DNA from: Capnocytophaga felis
GTDB taxonomy: Bacteria; Bacteroidota; Bacteroidia; Flavobacteriales; Flavobacteriaceae
Length of the DNA: 64,000 bases
Assembly (NCBI RefSeq): GCF_009684755.1
Contig: NZ_BLBC01000004.1
Span: forward strand, 1 to 64,000
Direction: 5' to 3'
This document shows, in pieces, positions 15,871 through 26,529 of the stretch. Every line of letters starts with the position of its first letter. Positions within the stretch are counted from its first letter, which is position 1. The notes beneath the pieces are model-generated. The model was not told the origin of the DNA, made no database searches, and saw nothing but the letters and a program-made list of their open reading frames with translations. The translations under genes and the position numbers were made by a program.

Positions 15871-16635
15871 TTATTCCTGACTCTTTGTCTCTATCGTATC
15901 CAATTTTATGGCTTGTGCCGCTTTGTTTTTCTTTTCATCGACCACCTTTGCATATATTTGCGTTGTCTTCACATTCGTATGTCCCAGCATCTTGCTTACG
16001 GTATAAATGTCTGTACCGCTGGCAAGTTGTAGAGTAGCGTAGGAGTGGCGGAAGCAATGAAAGCTTATGGACTTTTTGATGCCTGCAGCCTCTATCCAAC
16101 GCTTTAGAGGTTTAGAAATCCATGACGGATTAGGTAAGTCTTCAAAAACCAGTTGTTCTGGCAATCTTCGTTCTCCACATAGTTGTAAGGCTTGTTCCGA
16201 AATAGGCATATACTCTACTCCTTTGGTTTTCTTCTGCGTGAAATTTAACTTGGCTTGACCATTTTCTATACTAATCTCCTTCCATCTTAATTTCTGAATA
16301 TCAGAGAGACGTAATCCTGTAAGTGCAGAAAAAAGAGAAGCTCTACGTAAAATTTCATTTTCACAAGGTGTTGAGGCTAACTTGTTTAGCTCTACCATAG
16401 TCAAATATTCTCTTCGAACTTCCTTACTGGGAATTCCTTTTATTTTCGCAGATAGGCCTGTAGTGATAATACCTTCAGTAAAGGCTTGTTTTAGTGCTGC
16501 TTTGAAAATAGAAAAGTATGTAGATGCTGTATTGTGAGATAACGTTCCTTTCTTTCCTTTGATATATGGAGCAGATAGAAGAAAGTGTTTAAAGTCTTCC
16601 GAGAATATTTTTTGCCATAATTGATAAAACTTTAC
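15871..16635 (-). pseudogene. Tyrosine integrase, N-terminus cut off by a repeat
   Basis: An open frame of 254 codons with no usable start at its beginning; a stop lies just before it at 16636-16638. It begins VKFYQLWQKIFSEDFKHFLL, part of the SAM-like core-binding domain, and the catalytic domain is complete: LTGLRLSDIQKL (first Arg), HCFRHSYATL (H-x-x-R), LGHTNVKTTQIYAKV (His and the Tyr nucleophile). Intact relatives have about 400 residues, so roughly 150, including the arm-binding domain, are lost. The break coincides with the start of a 41-bp repeat unit and the long direct repeat at about 16634. Translation from an internal ATG (16398) would give only the catalytic domain. The element probably cannot excise by itself. 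Confidence 0.88.
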
Positions 16636-16672
16636 CTAAAACATTGCTAAAATAAGCTTCGCAGAGTCTGCG

Positions 16673-16994
16673 ATGAGTAAATCAACGCTGTTTTAATAAA
16701 AAATGAATTTAGTGAAGCTTAAAACACTGGGGAGATGGGTTGTGTATAATTTTATTTATACTTTTGTCTTGAAACAAAAGTATCAAACATTCAAGACTTT
16801 GGATACTTCACTAAAAAATAGCTGTGTTTTCTAAATTTTCCAAACTTGCTCCTTACAGTCGCTTCGAACAGTGGAAAATTCTTAACGAAAACACAACTAT
16901 TTTTATTAACACTTCGTTTCCAATGCCGTTGACTCACTCTTGAAATTAACAGTGTTTGATTTAGTGAAATACAAAATGCTGGTGAAATGAGCTT
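16673..16994. repeat. Long direct repeat, right copy
   Basis: The partner of 1824-2145, in the same orientation at a constant offset of 14,849 bp and without indels. On its left it is preceded by one 41-bp unit (about 16634-16672); on its right it runs into a further partial unit (gcttcgcagagtctgtgat). Its insertion or a recombination here removed the 5' end of the integrase. The remaining DNA to 17136 shows nothing recognisable. Confidence 0.9.
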
Positions 16995-17136
16995 CGCAGA
17001 GTCTGTGATAAGTGCTTCTATAATGTTTTAGTAAAAATAAAATTAGACCGAGGTTACACAGGTAAAGTAATCATCAATGAATAATATTAAAGGCTTTAAG
17101 AGTATCATAATTTATAAGTGAAAAATCTTTCTATCT

Positions 17137-17970
17137 TTAGATTTCTCTTTTAGAATTAGTTCTAAATTTTTTACCTGTTATAAGTCCAATATAATATTGT
17201 TCATTCAAGAAACATAGTATATCTTTACACTTCTTTTTATCGTTAGGCAACTTAATTTTATCATTTTCTATTTCAATACCTTCAAAATTGAATTTTTTTG
17301 CAGAAGAAGTTATTTTTTTTATTGTTACAGTCTGTAATAAACCACTTTTTTGAATTAATGTAATTTGTTTTTTTATAGGAGATGTACTTTGTTTTAACCA
17401 ATCTTTATCTACGCTCAATAAAGAGTTGTTTGCAAATTCTTCAATCATTACTTCAGAAGCCTCTTGGAAAAAATCCATCAATGATATAATCTTATTAGCA
17501 TTAGCATATGATTTAAAATAGAATTTACCATTTTCATAAATAGCATTTACCATATTTTCAACAATCAGTGCGTTTTCAGAAAATTTATTATAAGTATTGC
17601 CATCAAAAAATAATAAGTGTTTATTGGTTAGCAACTTCCTTTTATCAAAATTTTGAAAGTAATACACATCATTTTCTATCCAAAATAAAGATTTGATTTT
17701 ATCATTAGATAAATCTAAATCATCTAAGCCAATACTATTAGTATTAGCTTCTCCTAGTTCATCCGAAAGTTGAAGTTCAACATAGAGAACCTCATCCTCA
17801 TCTATTCTATAATTTCCGTCAAATAAAATCTCTTCTGTTTCTTGAGTTTTTATTTTTGTTGAATTACCGATAAAAACATCCCTAATATCTCCCGTAATGT
17901 CTTGTGTTAAATCTATTTTTTTGACAGCTCCATTATCTAGCAATGCAAAAAAGTTACAAATGTTACTCAT
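17137..17970 (-). CDS. kwaB: Kiwa defence protein KwaB (DUF4868)
   Basis: A 277-residue soluble protein. The C-terminal two thirds show the KwaB pattern: KFYFKSYANANKIISLMDFF, FQEASEVMIEEFANNSLL, KKQITLIQKSGLLQTVTIKK and the end ILCFLNEQYYIGLITGKKFR-TNSK. In Kiwa, a two-gene anti-phage system, KwaB is the DNA-binding effector and works with the membrane protein KwaA. Here it starts 5 bp after kwaA on the same strand, as in described systems. It is a little shorter than typical KwaB (about 300 or more residues), mostly in the N-terminal part. Base composition is very AT-rich compared with dnaK. Assignment is from sequence pattern and gene pairing, without a profile search. Confidence 0.75.
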   Translation of the reverse strand: MSNICNFFALLDNGAVKKIDLTQDITGDIRDVFIGNSTKIKTQETEEILFDGNYRIDEDEVLYVELQLSDELGEANTNSIGLDDLDLSNDKIKSLFWIENDVYYFQNFDKRKLLTNKHLLFFDGNTYNKFSENALIVENMVNAIYENGKFYFKSYANANKIISLMDFFQEASEVMIEEFANNSLLSVDKDWLKQSTSPIKKQITLIQKSGLLQTVTIKKITSSAKKFNFEGIEIENDKIKLPNDKKKCKDILCFLNEQYYIGLITGKKFRTNSKREI

Positions 17971-17975
17971 AGTAT

Positions 17976-18533
17976 TTATGATTGGTTTAAAATTACATAA
18001 TCCGTTAACTGGGAATATTTAGTTATATTCTTTGTATTTTTAAGTTTCTCCTTAGAAATAATCGTATATGATACTTTTGCTTTTGTATTTATTTTATAGT
18101 AACGATATCCAAAAAAATTCAATAAAGGATTATAAAAATGTGTTTGTTTATTAATGAATATGATGATTATTATTAAAATAGAAAACCAAAAGATAGTGAA
18201 TATCAAACCTTTCTTATATAACTCTACACAAGGTAAAAAATAGCTTATAAAAAAAGGTATTAAGTTTACATCCACGCTGTCTATTGAATCCACTTCTATT
18301 TTTCGAACAGTAAGCTTTTTAAAAGCTACTTTTATTATCACATAACACAATAGCAAGAATATAGGAAATAAAAATATAAGATTTATTCTATTAAACAAAT
18401 CTTTCCAACTACTTATGAAAGTAATAGAGTCTCCTTGATTTATGCAATTATACATATCAACAATTCCAATTATTAACATAATTGGTGAATACGCTGTTAG
18501 TATAAATAAAATTTTTATAAAGTTTGAAAACAT
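17976..18533 (-). CDS. kwaA: Kiwa membrane protein KwaA
   Basis: A 185-residue protein with four membrane segments at about 7-28 (ILFILTAYSPIMLIIGIVDM), 48-69 (INLIFLFPIFLLLCYVIIKV), 88-104 (VNLIPFFISYFLPCV) and 107-128 (GLIFTIFWFSILIIIIIFIN). A cytoplasmic tail follows with FFGYRYYKINTKAK and a late QLTDYVILN. Four spans and a short tail are the KwaA layout; KwaA sits in the membrane and senses phage infection. It lies directly behind the dnaK terminator, in the same orientation as dnaK, and 5 bp before kwaB. The 75-bp gap to dnaK leaves little room for a promoter, so read-through from dnaK may contribute. Confidence 0.72.
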   Translation of the reverse strand: MFSNFIKILFILTAYSPIMLIIGIVDMYNCINQGDSITFISSWKDLFNRINLIFLFPIFLLLCYVIIKVAFKKLTVRKIEVDSIDSVDVNLIPFFISYFLPCVELYKKGLIFTIFWFSILIIIIIFINKQTHFYNPLLNFFGYRYYKINTKAKVSYTIISKEKLKNTKNITKYSQLTDYVILNQS

Positions 18534-18554
18534 ATTTTTTCTAAATCCTTAAAA

Positions 18555-18580
18555 CCCCACCCAATTAGTATCAGGTGGGG
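18555..18580 (-). terminator. dnaK terminator
   Basis: ccccacc pairs with ggtgggg across a 12-nt loop; on the minus strand it is followed by TTTT. It is 30 bp behind the dnaK stop and just before kwaA. Confidence 0.75.
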
Positions 18581-18609
18581 CTGTATTTATTGCCCGTCCG
18601 TGCTACGGA

Positions 18610-20604
<1,995 letters not shown>

Positions 20605-20713
20605 AAGGAAGAAATATGACAAAATGACAGAACCAAGAAGATTTAAACCTGTATAAAATAAAATTCAACCGACAAAATATCGTTATTAAGCTCAAAAATC
20701 TGCTATTATTTCT

Positions 20714-20721
20714 TATTTTTG
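20714..20721 (+). promoter_or_regulatory. -7 box TATTTTTG upstream of the desulfhydrase-like gene
   Basis: TATTTTTG fits the Bacteroidetes TAnnTTTG box and ends 30 bp before the ATG at 20752. Confidence 0.5.
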
Positions 20722-20751
20722 TGCATTTAATAAATCCTTGATATTATTGTA

Positions 20752-21681
20752 ATGGAATCTCTTAATTTTGATAAGTTACAGATTGAAAATCAGTTTGTAA
20801 ATCTTCCTTTACCTAACGGAATTTCGCTTCATATCAAACGTGAGGATAAAAATCATCATTTCGTTTCGGGAAACAAACTCAGAAAATTAAAATACAACAT
20901 TTTACAAGCCCAAAAAGAAGGAAAAACTCGTTTATTAACCTTCGGAGGGGCTTATTCAAATCACATTGCTGCCACTGCTGCTGCGGGCAAACTCACAGGA
21001 ATGAAAACAATCGGTGTTATTCGAGGAGACGAATTGCATTCAAAAATAGAAGAAAATCCTACGTTAAGTTTTGCCCAAAATTGTGGAATGGATTTTTTGT
21101 TCGTTTCTCGTGAAAAATATCGTCTGAAACACACTAACGAATTCTTAACCGAATTAAAAAAGAATTATGATTCAAACACTTACATAGTTCCAGAAGGCGG
21201 AACGAATGAATTTGCAGTAAAAGGTTGCGAGGAAATTTTGACTCCGGAAGATGAAAATTTTGATGTAATTTGCTCGGCAGTTGGCACAGGAGGAACTATT
21301 TCAGGTTTGATAAATGCGAGTTTTTCACACCAAACCGTTTTGGGTTTTCCTGCTTTAAAGGGCGAATTTCTATCCGATGTCATAAAACGCTACACCCAAA
21401 AAACAAACTGGCAACTCATTCACGACTACAATTTTGGCGGATATGCTAAAGTATCCGATGAATTAATATCTTTTTTAAACAACTTTAACAAAAAAACAGG
21501 AATTTCCTTAGATCCCATATATACTGGTAAGATGATTTTTGCTATTTTTGCCCTCTCAAATAAAAACTTTTTTAAGCCTAATACAAAAATATTAGCCATT
21601 CATACCGGTGGCTTGCAAGGAATTCAGGGCATAAATCAAAAAAGAGCTAAAAAGCATCAACAGATTTTGAATTATGATTAA
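20752..21681 (+). CDS. PLP-dependent D-cysteine desulfhydrase / ACC deaminase-like enzyme
   Basis: A 309-residue fold-type II PLP enzyme. The PLP lysine is in HHFVSGNKLRKLKYNI (about residues 38-53), followed by TFGGAYSNHIAATAAAGKLT. The phosphate loop is SAVGTGGTISGLI near 175-187, and IHTGGLQGIQG closes the fold. This family includes D-cysteine desulfhydrases and 1-aminocyclopropane-1-carboxylate deaminases; the substrate cannot be fixed from sequence, and the D-cysteine role is the more usual in such bacteria. It is slightly shorter than the ~330-residue relatives. The next gene starts 8 bp before its stop, so the two are co-transcribed. Confidence 0.88.
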   Translation: MESLNFDKLQIENQFVNLPLPNGISLHIKREDKNHHFVSGNKLRKLKYNILQAQKEGKTRLLTFGGAYSNHIAATAAAGKLTGMKTIGVIRGDELHSKIEENPTLSFAQNCGMDFLFVSREKYRLKHTNEFLTELKKNYDSNTYIVPEGGTNEFAVKGCEEILTPEDENFDVICSAVGTGGTISGLINASFSHQTVLGFPALKGEFLSDVIKRYTQKTNWQLIHDYNFGGYAKVSDELISFLNNFNKKTGISLDPIYTGKMIFAIFALSNKNFFKPNTKILAIHTGGLQGIQGINQKRAKKHQQILNYD

Positions 21682-22624
21682 AAAATTTAGTATATTTTTA
21701 CTTTCTTTGTTTATATTATCTTCCTGTTCGTCAAGATATTACAAAAACAAGAAAAATCCAAAACGGGTTACTTATCGTGGGCAAAGACCTCCAACAAACG
21801 TAATTCCGAAAAAAACAACAACTATTGCCACAAAAAAATATGACAGCTCAGAAGATGATTATCACGAAATTCCTCCTGCAATTCAGGTAACTCCTTCTGT
21901 AACACAAAAGTATATTGACGATTATAAAGAAATTGCTATGGTGGAAATGCAACGCTACAAAATTCCGGCAAGTATCACACTGGCTCAAGCAATTTTGGAA
22001 AGCGGCTCAGGACAAGGAAAATTGGCACGACACGGAAATAACCACTTCGGAATCAAATGTCATTCATCTTGGCAAGGAAAAACAATGACACACGATGATG
22101 ATGAAAAAGGAGAATGTTTCCGTCGTTATAAATATGCTTTTGAATCATTTGAAGACCATTCTACTTTTTTGGTAAACCGCAACCGATATGCATTTTTGTT
22201 TGAATTAGACCCCGACGATTACGTAGGGTGGGCTCACGGTTTGAAAAAAGCTGGATACGCCACAGACCCAGGATATGCAAAAAAACTAATTCAACTCATT
22301 AAAAAACATAAATTATATGAGTACGACCAACAGGTATTAAATCCTGACAGCAAGCTTGTTAGCACACCTAAAACAAATACACCTGTGGAAACTTCAAAAG
22401 CTGAAGTTCGGGTTGTAAGTACTCCCAAACCTAAAGCAACAGAAGCCCCTAAAACTATTGAAAATCAATCTAAAACAAAATATTATATAGTAAAGGCAGG
22501 TGATACACTTTATAAAATTGCACGAGAACAACAAGTTTCCGTTCAGCAAATTATGAAACTTAATAATTTGAATGAAAAGACAAGTAACGAAATAAAAGTA
22601 GGTCAAAAATTACAATTAAACTAA
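21674..22624 (+). CDS. Glucosaminidase-LysM peptidoglycan hydrolase lipoprotein
   Basis: A 316-residue lipoprotein. The signal peptide ends at LSSC (Cys18). The glucosaminidase (FlgJ/LytG-type) domain covers about 75-220, with the catalytic Glu in QAILESGSGQGKLARHGNNH and the following FGIKCHSSWQGK. A linker rich in Thr, Pro and Lys leads to one LysM domain at about 268-315 (YYIVKAGDTLYKIAREQQVS, then KVGQKLQLN). It cuts the glycan strands of peptidoglycan, probably at the outer-membrane side of the periplasm. It overlaps the previous gene by 8 bp, and prmC follows after 4 bp. Confidence 0.93.
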   Translation: MIKKFSIFLLSLFILSSCSSRYYKNKKNPKRVTYRGQRPPTNVIPKKTTTIATKKYDSSEDDYHEIPPAIQVTPSVTQKYIDDYKEIAMVEMQRYKIPASITLAQAILESGSGQGKLARHGNNHFGIKCHSSWQGKTMTHDDDEKGECFRRYKYAFESFEDHSTFLVNRNRYAFLFELDPDDYVGWAHGLKKAGYATDPGYAKKLIQLIKKHKLYEYDQQVLNPDSKLVSTPKTNTPVETSKAEVRVVSTPKPKATEAPKTIENQSKTKYYIVKAGDTLYKIAREQQVSVQQIMKLNNLNEKTSNEIKVGQKLQLN

Positions 22625-22628
22625 TATT

Positions 22629-23474
22629 TTGAAAATAAAAGACTTAAAAGATTACTTATTTCAAAATCTGGATTTTCTTTACTTAAAGGAGGAAATTCAG
22701 GTTTTTTATTTTATGCTGTTGGATTTTTACGGAGGATTTTCCAAAACGGACATTCTTCTCAATCCCGAAACGGAATTAGAAAAATCGTTGGAAATAAGCA
22801 TTTTGAACGCTATCAGCGAGCTTAAATCTGAAAAACCTATACAATACATATTGGGTGAAACAGAGTTTTTCTCAAATCGTTTTTTTGTTGATGAAAACGT
22901 TTTGATTCCCAGACAAGAAACGGAAGAATTAGTTGATTGGATTCTTTCCGAAGTTCCTCATAATGAAGCAATAAACATTTTAGACATCGGGTGCGGAAGT
23001 GGTTGTATTTCTGTTTCTCTTGCCAAAGCCTTACCTAATGCAAATGTTACAGCTTTAGATATTTCGGAAAAAGCCATTTCAATTGCTCAAAAAAATGCAA
23101 TTGAAAACAATACAAAAATTCATTTCATTCAACAAAATATTTTAGCAACGGTTTTTCTTACGGAAAAGTATGATATTATTGTTTCAAACCCTCCTTATGT
23201 GCGAGAGCTTGAGAAAAAAGAAATTCAAAATAACGTGCTAAATTATGAACCTCATTTAGCTTTATTTGTACCAGATGATAATGCGTTGATTTTTTACGAA
23301 AAAATTGCAGAATTAGCAAAAAATTCACTAACTGAAAAAGGGAAACTTTTCTTTGAAATAAATCAATATTTGGGAAATGAAATGATTGAAATGTTAAAGA
23401 AGAAAGGGTTTTCAGAAATAGAATTGCGAAATGATTTGTTACAAAACCCAAGAATGATTAAAGCTATAGTTTAA
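22629..23474 (+). CDS. prmC: Peptide chain release factor N5-glutamine methyltransferase
   Basis: A 281-residue SAM-dependent methyltransferase that modifies the GGQ glutamine of release factors. The SAM loop is ILDIGCGSGCISVSLA (about 116-131), and the catalytic NPPY motif appears as SNPPYVRELE. The N-terminal helical domain (residues 1-75) is the release-factor-binding part. The start is a TTG at 22629, because no in-frame ATG lies near and the domain begins here. It is the last gene of a three-gene run with the desulfhydrase-like and LysM genes. Confidence 0.93.
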   Translation: MKIKDLKDYLFQNLDFLYLKEEIQVFYFMLLDFYGGFSKTDILLNPETELEKSLEISILNAISELKSEKPIQYILGETEFFSNRFFVDENVLIPRQETEELVDWILSEVPHNEAINILDIGCGSGCISVSLAKALPNANVTALDISEKAISIAQKNAIENNTKIHFIQQNILATVFLTEKYDIIVSNPPYVRELEKKEIQNNVLNYEPHLALFVPDDNALIFYEKIAELAKNSLTEKGKLFFEINQYLGNEMIEMLKKKGFSEIELRNDLLQNPRMIKAIV

Positions 23475-23477
23475 AAG

Positions 23478-23560
23478 TGCCTACGACTGGATTCGAACCA
23501 GCACGCCCTAAAGCACCACCCCCTCAAGATGGCGAGTCTACCAATTTCTCCACGTAGGCA
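23478..23560 (-). tRNA. tRNA-Leu (anticodon GAG)
   Basis: An 83-nt tRNA with a paired acceptor stem (TGCCTAC/GTAGGCA), a long variable arm as expected for leucine, the TTCGAAT T-loop and the anticodon loop TTGAGGG within CCATC/GGTGG. CCA is not encoded. It lies 3 nt behind prmC, on the opposite strand. Confidence 0.95.
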
Positions 23561-23615
23561 TCAGTAAAACTATGCTAATACAAAAAAAGTTAAGTTCTTC
23601 ACTTAACCTTTTCTG

Positions 23616-23688
23616 TGACCTGGCTGGGGCTCGAACCCAGGACCCCAACATTAAAAGTGTTGTGCTCTACCAACTGAGCTACCAAGTC
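23616..23688 (-). tRNA. tRNA-Lys (anticodon TTT)
   Basis: A 73-nt tRNA: acceptor GACTTGG/CCAGGTC with discriminator A, D-arm AGCTCAGTTGGTAGAGC, anticodon loop CTTTTAA and T-loop TTCGAGC. It is upstream of tRNA-Leu on the same strand, so both are likely in one transcript. Confidence 0.97.
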
Positions 23689-23814
23689 ATCATTCATTTC
23701 TTGAATGCGGGTGCAAATGTATAGCTTTTTTTTTTATTTAGCAACAAAAAATTAATTATTTTTGCCTCATATTTTTATTTTTTTTTCAAACAACTAAAAA
23801 ACAAAAAGTTACAA

Positions 23815-24339
23815 ATGAAAATAATTTTATTAGGTTATATGGGAAGTGGTAAAACCACACTCGGGAAAGCCCTTGCCAAGAAAAAAAACTTCCCTTTTAT
23901 TGACTTAGACAACTATATTGAAGAGAAAGAAGATGCTTCTGTAAAAGAAATTTTTGCAACAAAAGGAGAAATTTATTTCCGCAAGAAAGAAACTTTCTAC
24001 TTAAATGAATTACTTCTTTCTGAAAAGGATTTTGTATTGGCTTTAGGAGGCGGAACTCCTTGTTTTGGAAATAATATGGATTTAATATCCAAAACCACGA
24101 AAAACACTTTCTATTTGAAGTATAATCCTAAATCATTAACCGAACGACTTTCTGTTGAGAAGAATGCTCGTCCGCTGATTTCTCACCTTAAAAACGAAGA
24201 CTTGGAAGAGTTTATCCAAAAACATTTATTCGAGCGAAATCCGTACTATTTGCGAGCAAATCACACTATTTCTATGGATAACTTATCTGTAGAAGAAAGT
24301 TTAAAAAAAATAGACAATTTATTAAACTCCGATGAGTAA
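23815..24339 (+). CDS. aroK: Shikimate kinase
   Basis: A 174-residue kinase that phosphorylates shikimate in the aromatic amino-acid pathway. The Walker A loop is GYMGSGKTTLGK (residues 6-17), the shikimate-binding Asp lies in FIDLDNYIEE, and ALGGGTPCF and the lid/adenine part FERNPYYLRAN are present. Length is normal for the family. It stands alone, upstream of a bidirectional terminator. Confidence 0.96.
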   Translation: MKIILLGYMGSGKTTLGKALAKKKNFPFIDLDNYIEEKEDASVKEIFATKGEIYFRKKETFYLNELLLSEKDFVLALGGGTPCFGNNMDLISKTTKNTFYLKYNPKSLTERLSVEKNARPLISHLKNEDLEEFIQKHLFERNPYYLRANHTISMDNLSVEESLKKIDNLLNSDE

Positions 24340-24350
24340 TTTTCACAAAA

Positions 24351-24385
24351 AAAACTCAAGATATTAATACAATATCTTGAGTTTT
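24351..24385. terminator. Bidirectional terminator between aroK and the exchanger gene
   Basis: Perfect 15-bp arms (aaaactcaagatatt and its complement) around a 5-nt loop, with A and T runs on both sides. It serves the two convergent genes. Confidence 0.9.
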
Positions 24386-24414
24386 TGCTATGAAGTTTTA
24401 TTCCTGATAAATTT

Positions 24415-26109
24415 CTACATAAAGAAAACAATCAACAGCTGGGCTATCATAATCCGCATAAAGGTTGTTAACGGATAAACTGCTGCGTAGGTAACCGCCG
24501 GAGCGTCAGAGCCTGTAACATCGTGTGCAAAAGCCAATGCAGGAGGGTCAGTTTGTGAACCCGATAGCAAACCACAAATTTCAAGGAAATTCAGCTTAAA
24601 ATAAAAACGAGCCAATAACGACACTACTATCAAAGGAATAAGCGTAATCATAACTCCCATCAGCATCCAGAAAAGTCCATCACCTTCCGATAGTGTTTTA
24701 ATGAAATTCTGTCCTGCTCCCAAACCAACACTTGCAAGGAAAAGTACAATCCCTATTTCACGCACCATTAAGTTAGCACTATGCGATACGTAATGCGTTA
24801 CTGAAAAACGACCTCCGTAACGGCTAATCAAAATCGCTACAATAAGCGGACCACCAGCCAAACCGAGTTTCACAGGCGATGACATTCCAGGTATATATAG
24901 CGGAATAGACCCCAAAATAACCCCAAGAACGATTCCGAAGAAAAGTTCTGCAATATGAGGATGTTGCAAACGTTTTTTAGAATTTCCAAAAACTTTTTCA
25001 ATCAGCTTGATGTGTTCTTCATCTCCCACTACAGTAATGGTATCTCCAAACTGCAATTTTGTGTCTTTTGTAGGAACAAACTCAATACCGGCACGATACA
25101 CACGACTTATGGTAACGCCATATTTCTCCCGAACGTTGATTTCTCCCAATTTTTTGCTGTATGCCTGTTTGTTGGTAACGTTCATTCGGCGTGAAACGAT
25201 ATTGGCTGCCTCTTGATCAAAGAGAGATAAACTTGCTTTCTTCCCTATTAATGTAGAGAGTCTTTCAAAATCTTTCGGGCTAGCAACCAACAACAAAATA
25301 TCTTTTTCACGAAGAAAAGTATCCTTATCCACCAGCAAAACATTTCCATCTCGATACAATCGGGAAATCACAAAGTCCATTCCCAGTGTTTTTTTGATAA
25401 TTGCGATATGTTTGTCGAACAAAATAGGATTCTCAACACTAACTGCTACCTTATCAACACTTGAATTGTTTTTATTAATTTTCCACTGATTAAGACGTTT
25501 TTCGGCATCCAAATTCACTTTAAAAATTGATTTTAAAATCATCATAATTAAAATGATACCCAACACCCCAAAAGGATAAGCCACTGCATACCCGTTAGAT
25601 ACATTTGAAAGTATGCCATCTATGGCTTCCTGTGAAACTCCTCTTGCTATTGAGATATCATCTATTGCTTGCTGAGCCGCACCCAGCCCCGGCGTGTTAG
25701 TTACTGCCCCCGACATAATTCCCACAAGTTCTGCCATACCGGTTCCTGTCAGGTAATGCAATCCCACAACAGTCAGCATACAAGTAAGCACTGATATTAC
25801 GGCAAGGCTATTGAGCTTTACCCCTCCTTGTTGGAAAGAAGCAAAAAAACCGGGACCTACTTGCAACCCTATTGTATAAACAAACAAAATTAATCCGAAT
25901 TCTTTTATAAAATGCTGAATGTGCCCATCAACTGTGAAACCAAAATGTGCTGCCGCAATTCCTGCAAAAAGCACACAAGCAATTCCAAATGAAATTCCCC
26001 ACACCCTCACTTTACCCAAAGCTACTCCCAGAGCGATTACTATACTGTAAACAATAACGGTGTAAGCCACATTCTCGTGGTTTGAAAACAGATTTACTAT
26101 CCAATCCAT
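24415..26109 (-). CDS. AspT/YidE-family transporter with two TrkA-C domains
   Basis: A 564-residue inner-membrane carrier. The N-terminal half has about five spans ending at the conserved MSGAVTNTPGLGAAQQAI. Two TrkA-C (RCK_C) domains follow at about 215-290 and 300-372. The second membrane half ends with SGSQTDPPALAFAHDV. This duplicated design is the aspartate:alanine exchanger family. AspT swaps aspartate and alanine, but most homologues have no tested substrate. No aspartate decarboxylase is adjacent, so the substrate stays open. Confidence 0.93.
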   Translation of the reverse strand: MDWIVNLFSNHENVAYTVIVYSIVIALGVALGKVRVWGISFGIACVLFAGIAAAHFGFTVDGHIQHFIKEFGLILFVYTIGLQVGPGFFASFQQGGVKLNSLAVISVLTCMLTVVGLHYLTGTGMAELVGIMSGAVTNTPGLGAAQQAIDDISIARGVSQEAIDGILSNVSNGYAVAYPFGVLGIILIMMILKSIFKVNLDAEKRLNQWKINKNNSSVDKVAVSVENPILFDKHIAIIKKTLGMDFVISRLYRDGNVLLVDKDTFLREKDILLLVASPKDFERLSTLIGKKASLSLFDQEAANIVSRRMNVTNKQAYSKKLGEINVREKYGVTISRVYRAGIEFVPTKDTKLQFGDTITVVGDEEHIKLIEKVFGNSKKRLQHPHIAELFFGIVLGVILGSIPLYIPGMSSPVKLGLAGGPLIVAILISRYGGRFSVTHYVSHSANLMVREIGIVLFLASVGLGAGQNFIKTLSEGDGLFWMLMGVMITLIPLIVVSLLARFYFKLNFLEICGLLSGSQTDPPALAFAHDVTGSDAPAVTYAAVYPLTTFMRIMIAQLLIVFFM

Positions 26110-26325
26110 AATGTTAAAATTTTTAAAATTCTTCGAAACGCAAAGATAATATTTTTATTTGATTTTAAACAATGAAAATTCCTTTTTTTCAATTTCTATT
26201 AAACAAAATTACCATATTAATAATTATTCTTATTAGAATTATCATTTTGACAATTTTTAATTCATTCACTTTCAAGCGATAATTATTTTTTTTCAAGAAA
26301 AGTTTTTATTTTAAAAAAATATATG

Positions 26326-26333
26326 TATATTTG
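26326..26333 (+). promoter_or_regulatory. -7 box TATATTTG for tRNA-Tyr
   Basis: A TATATTTG box fits the Bacteroidetes TAnnTTTG consensus and ends 11 bp before the tRNA 5' end, ideal for direct transcription. Confidence 0.65.
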
Positions 26334-26344
26334 CACCCGCATTT

Positions 26345-26426
<82 letters not shown>

Positions 26427-26427
26427 C

Positions 26428-26466
26428 AAAAAAAGAGATTTTCAATAATTGAAAATCTCTTTTTTT
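26428..26466 (+). terminator. tRNA-Tyr terminator
   Basis: aaaagagattttcaa pairs with its perfect complement across a 3-nt loop and is followed by a T run. Confidence 0.92.
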
Positions 26467-26529
26467 ATATAGCATTTTTTATAAAAAGTGATTACTTTTG
26501 CAATACATTTAAAAATATGTTATAAAGCT

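Noticed and set aside
411-18533. Complete conjugative element with type IV secretion genes
   Set aside because: No tra/T4SS or coupling-protein genes are seen; only mobilization functions are present.
23478-23688. tRNA-Leu/tRNA-Lys pair as an integration site
   Set aside because: No integrase, repeated tRNA end or foreign DNA is next to them; both sides are core genes.
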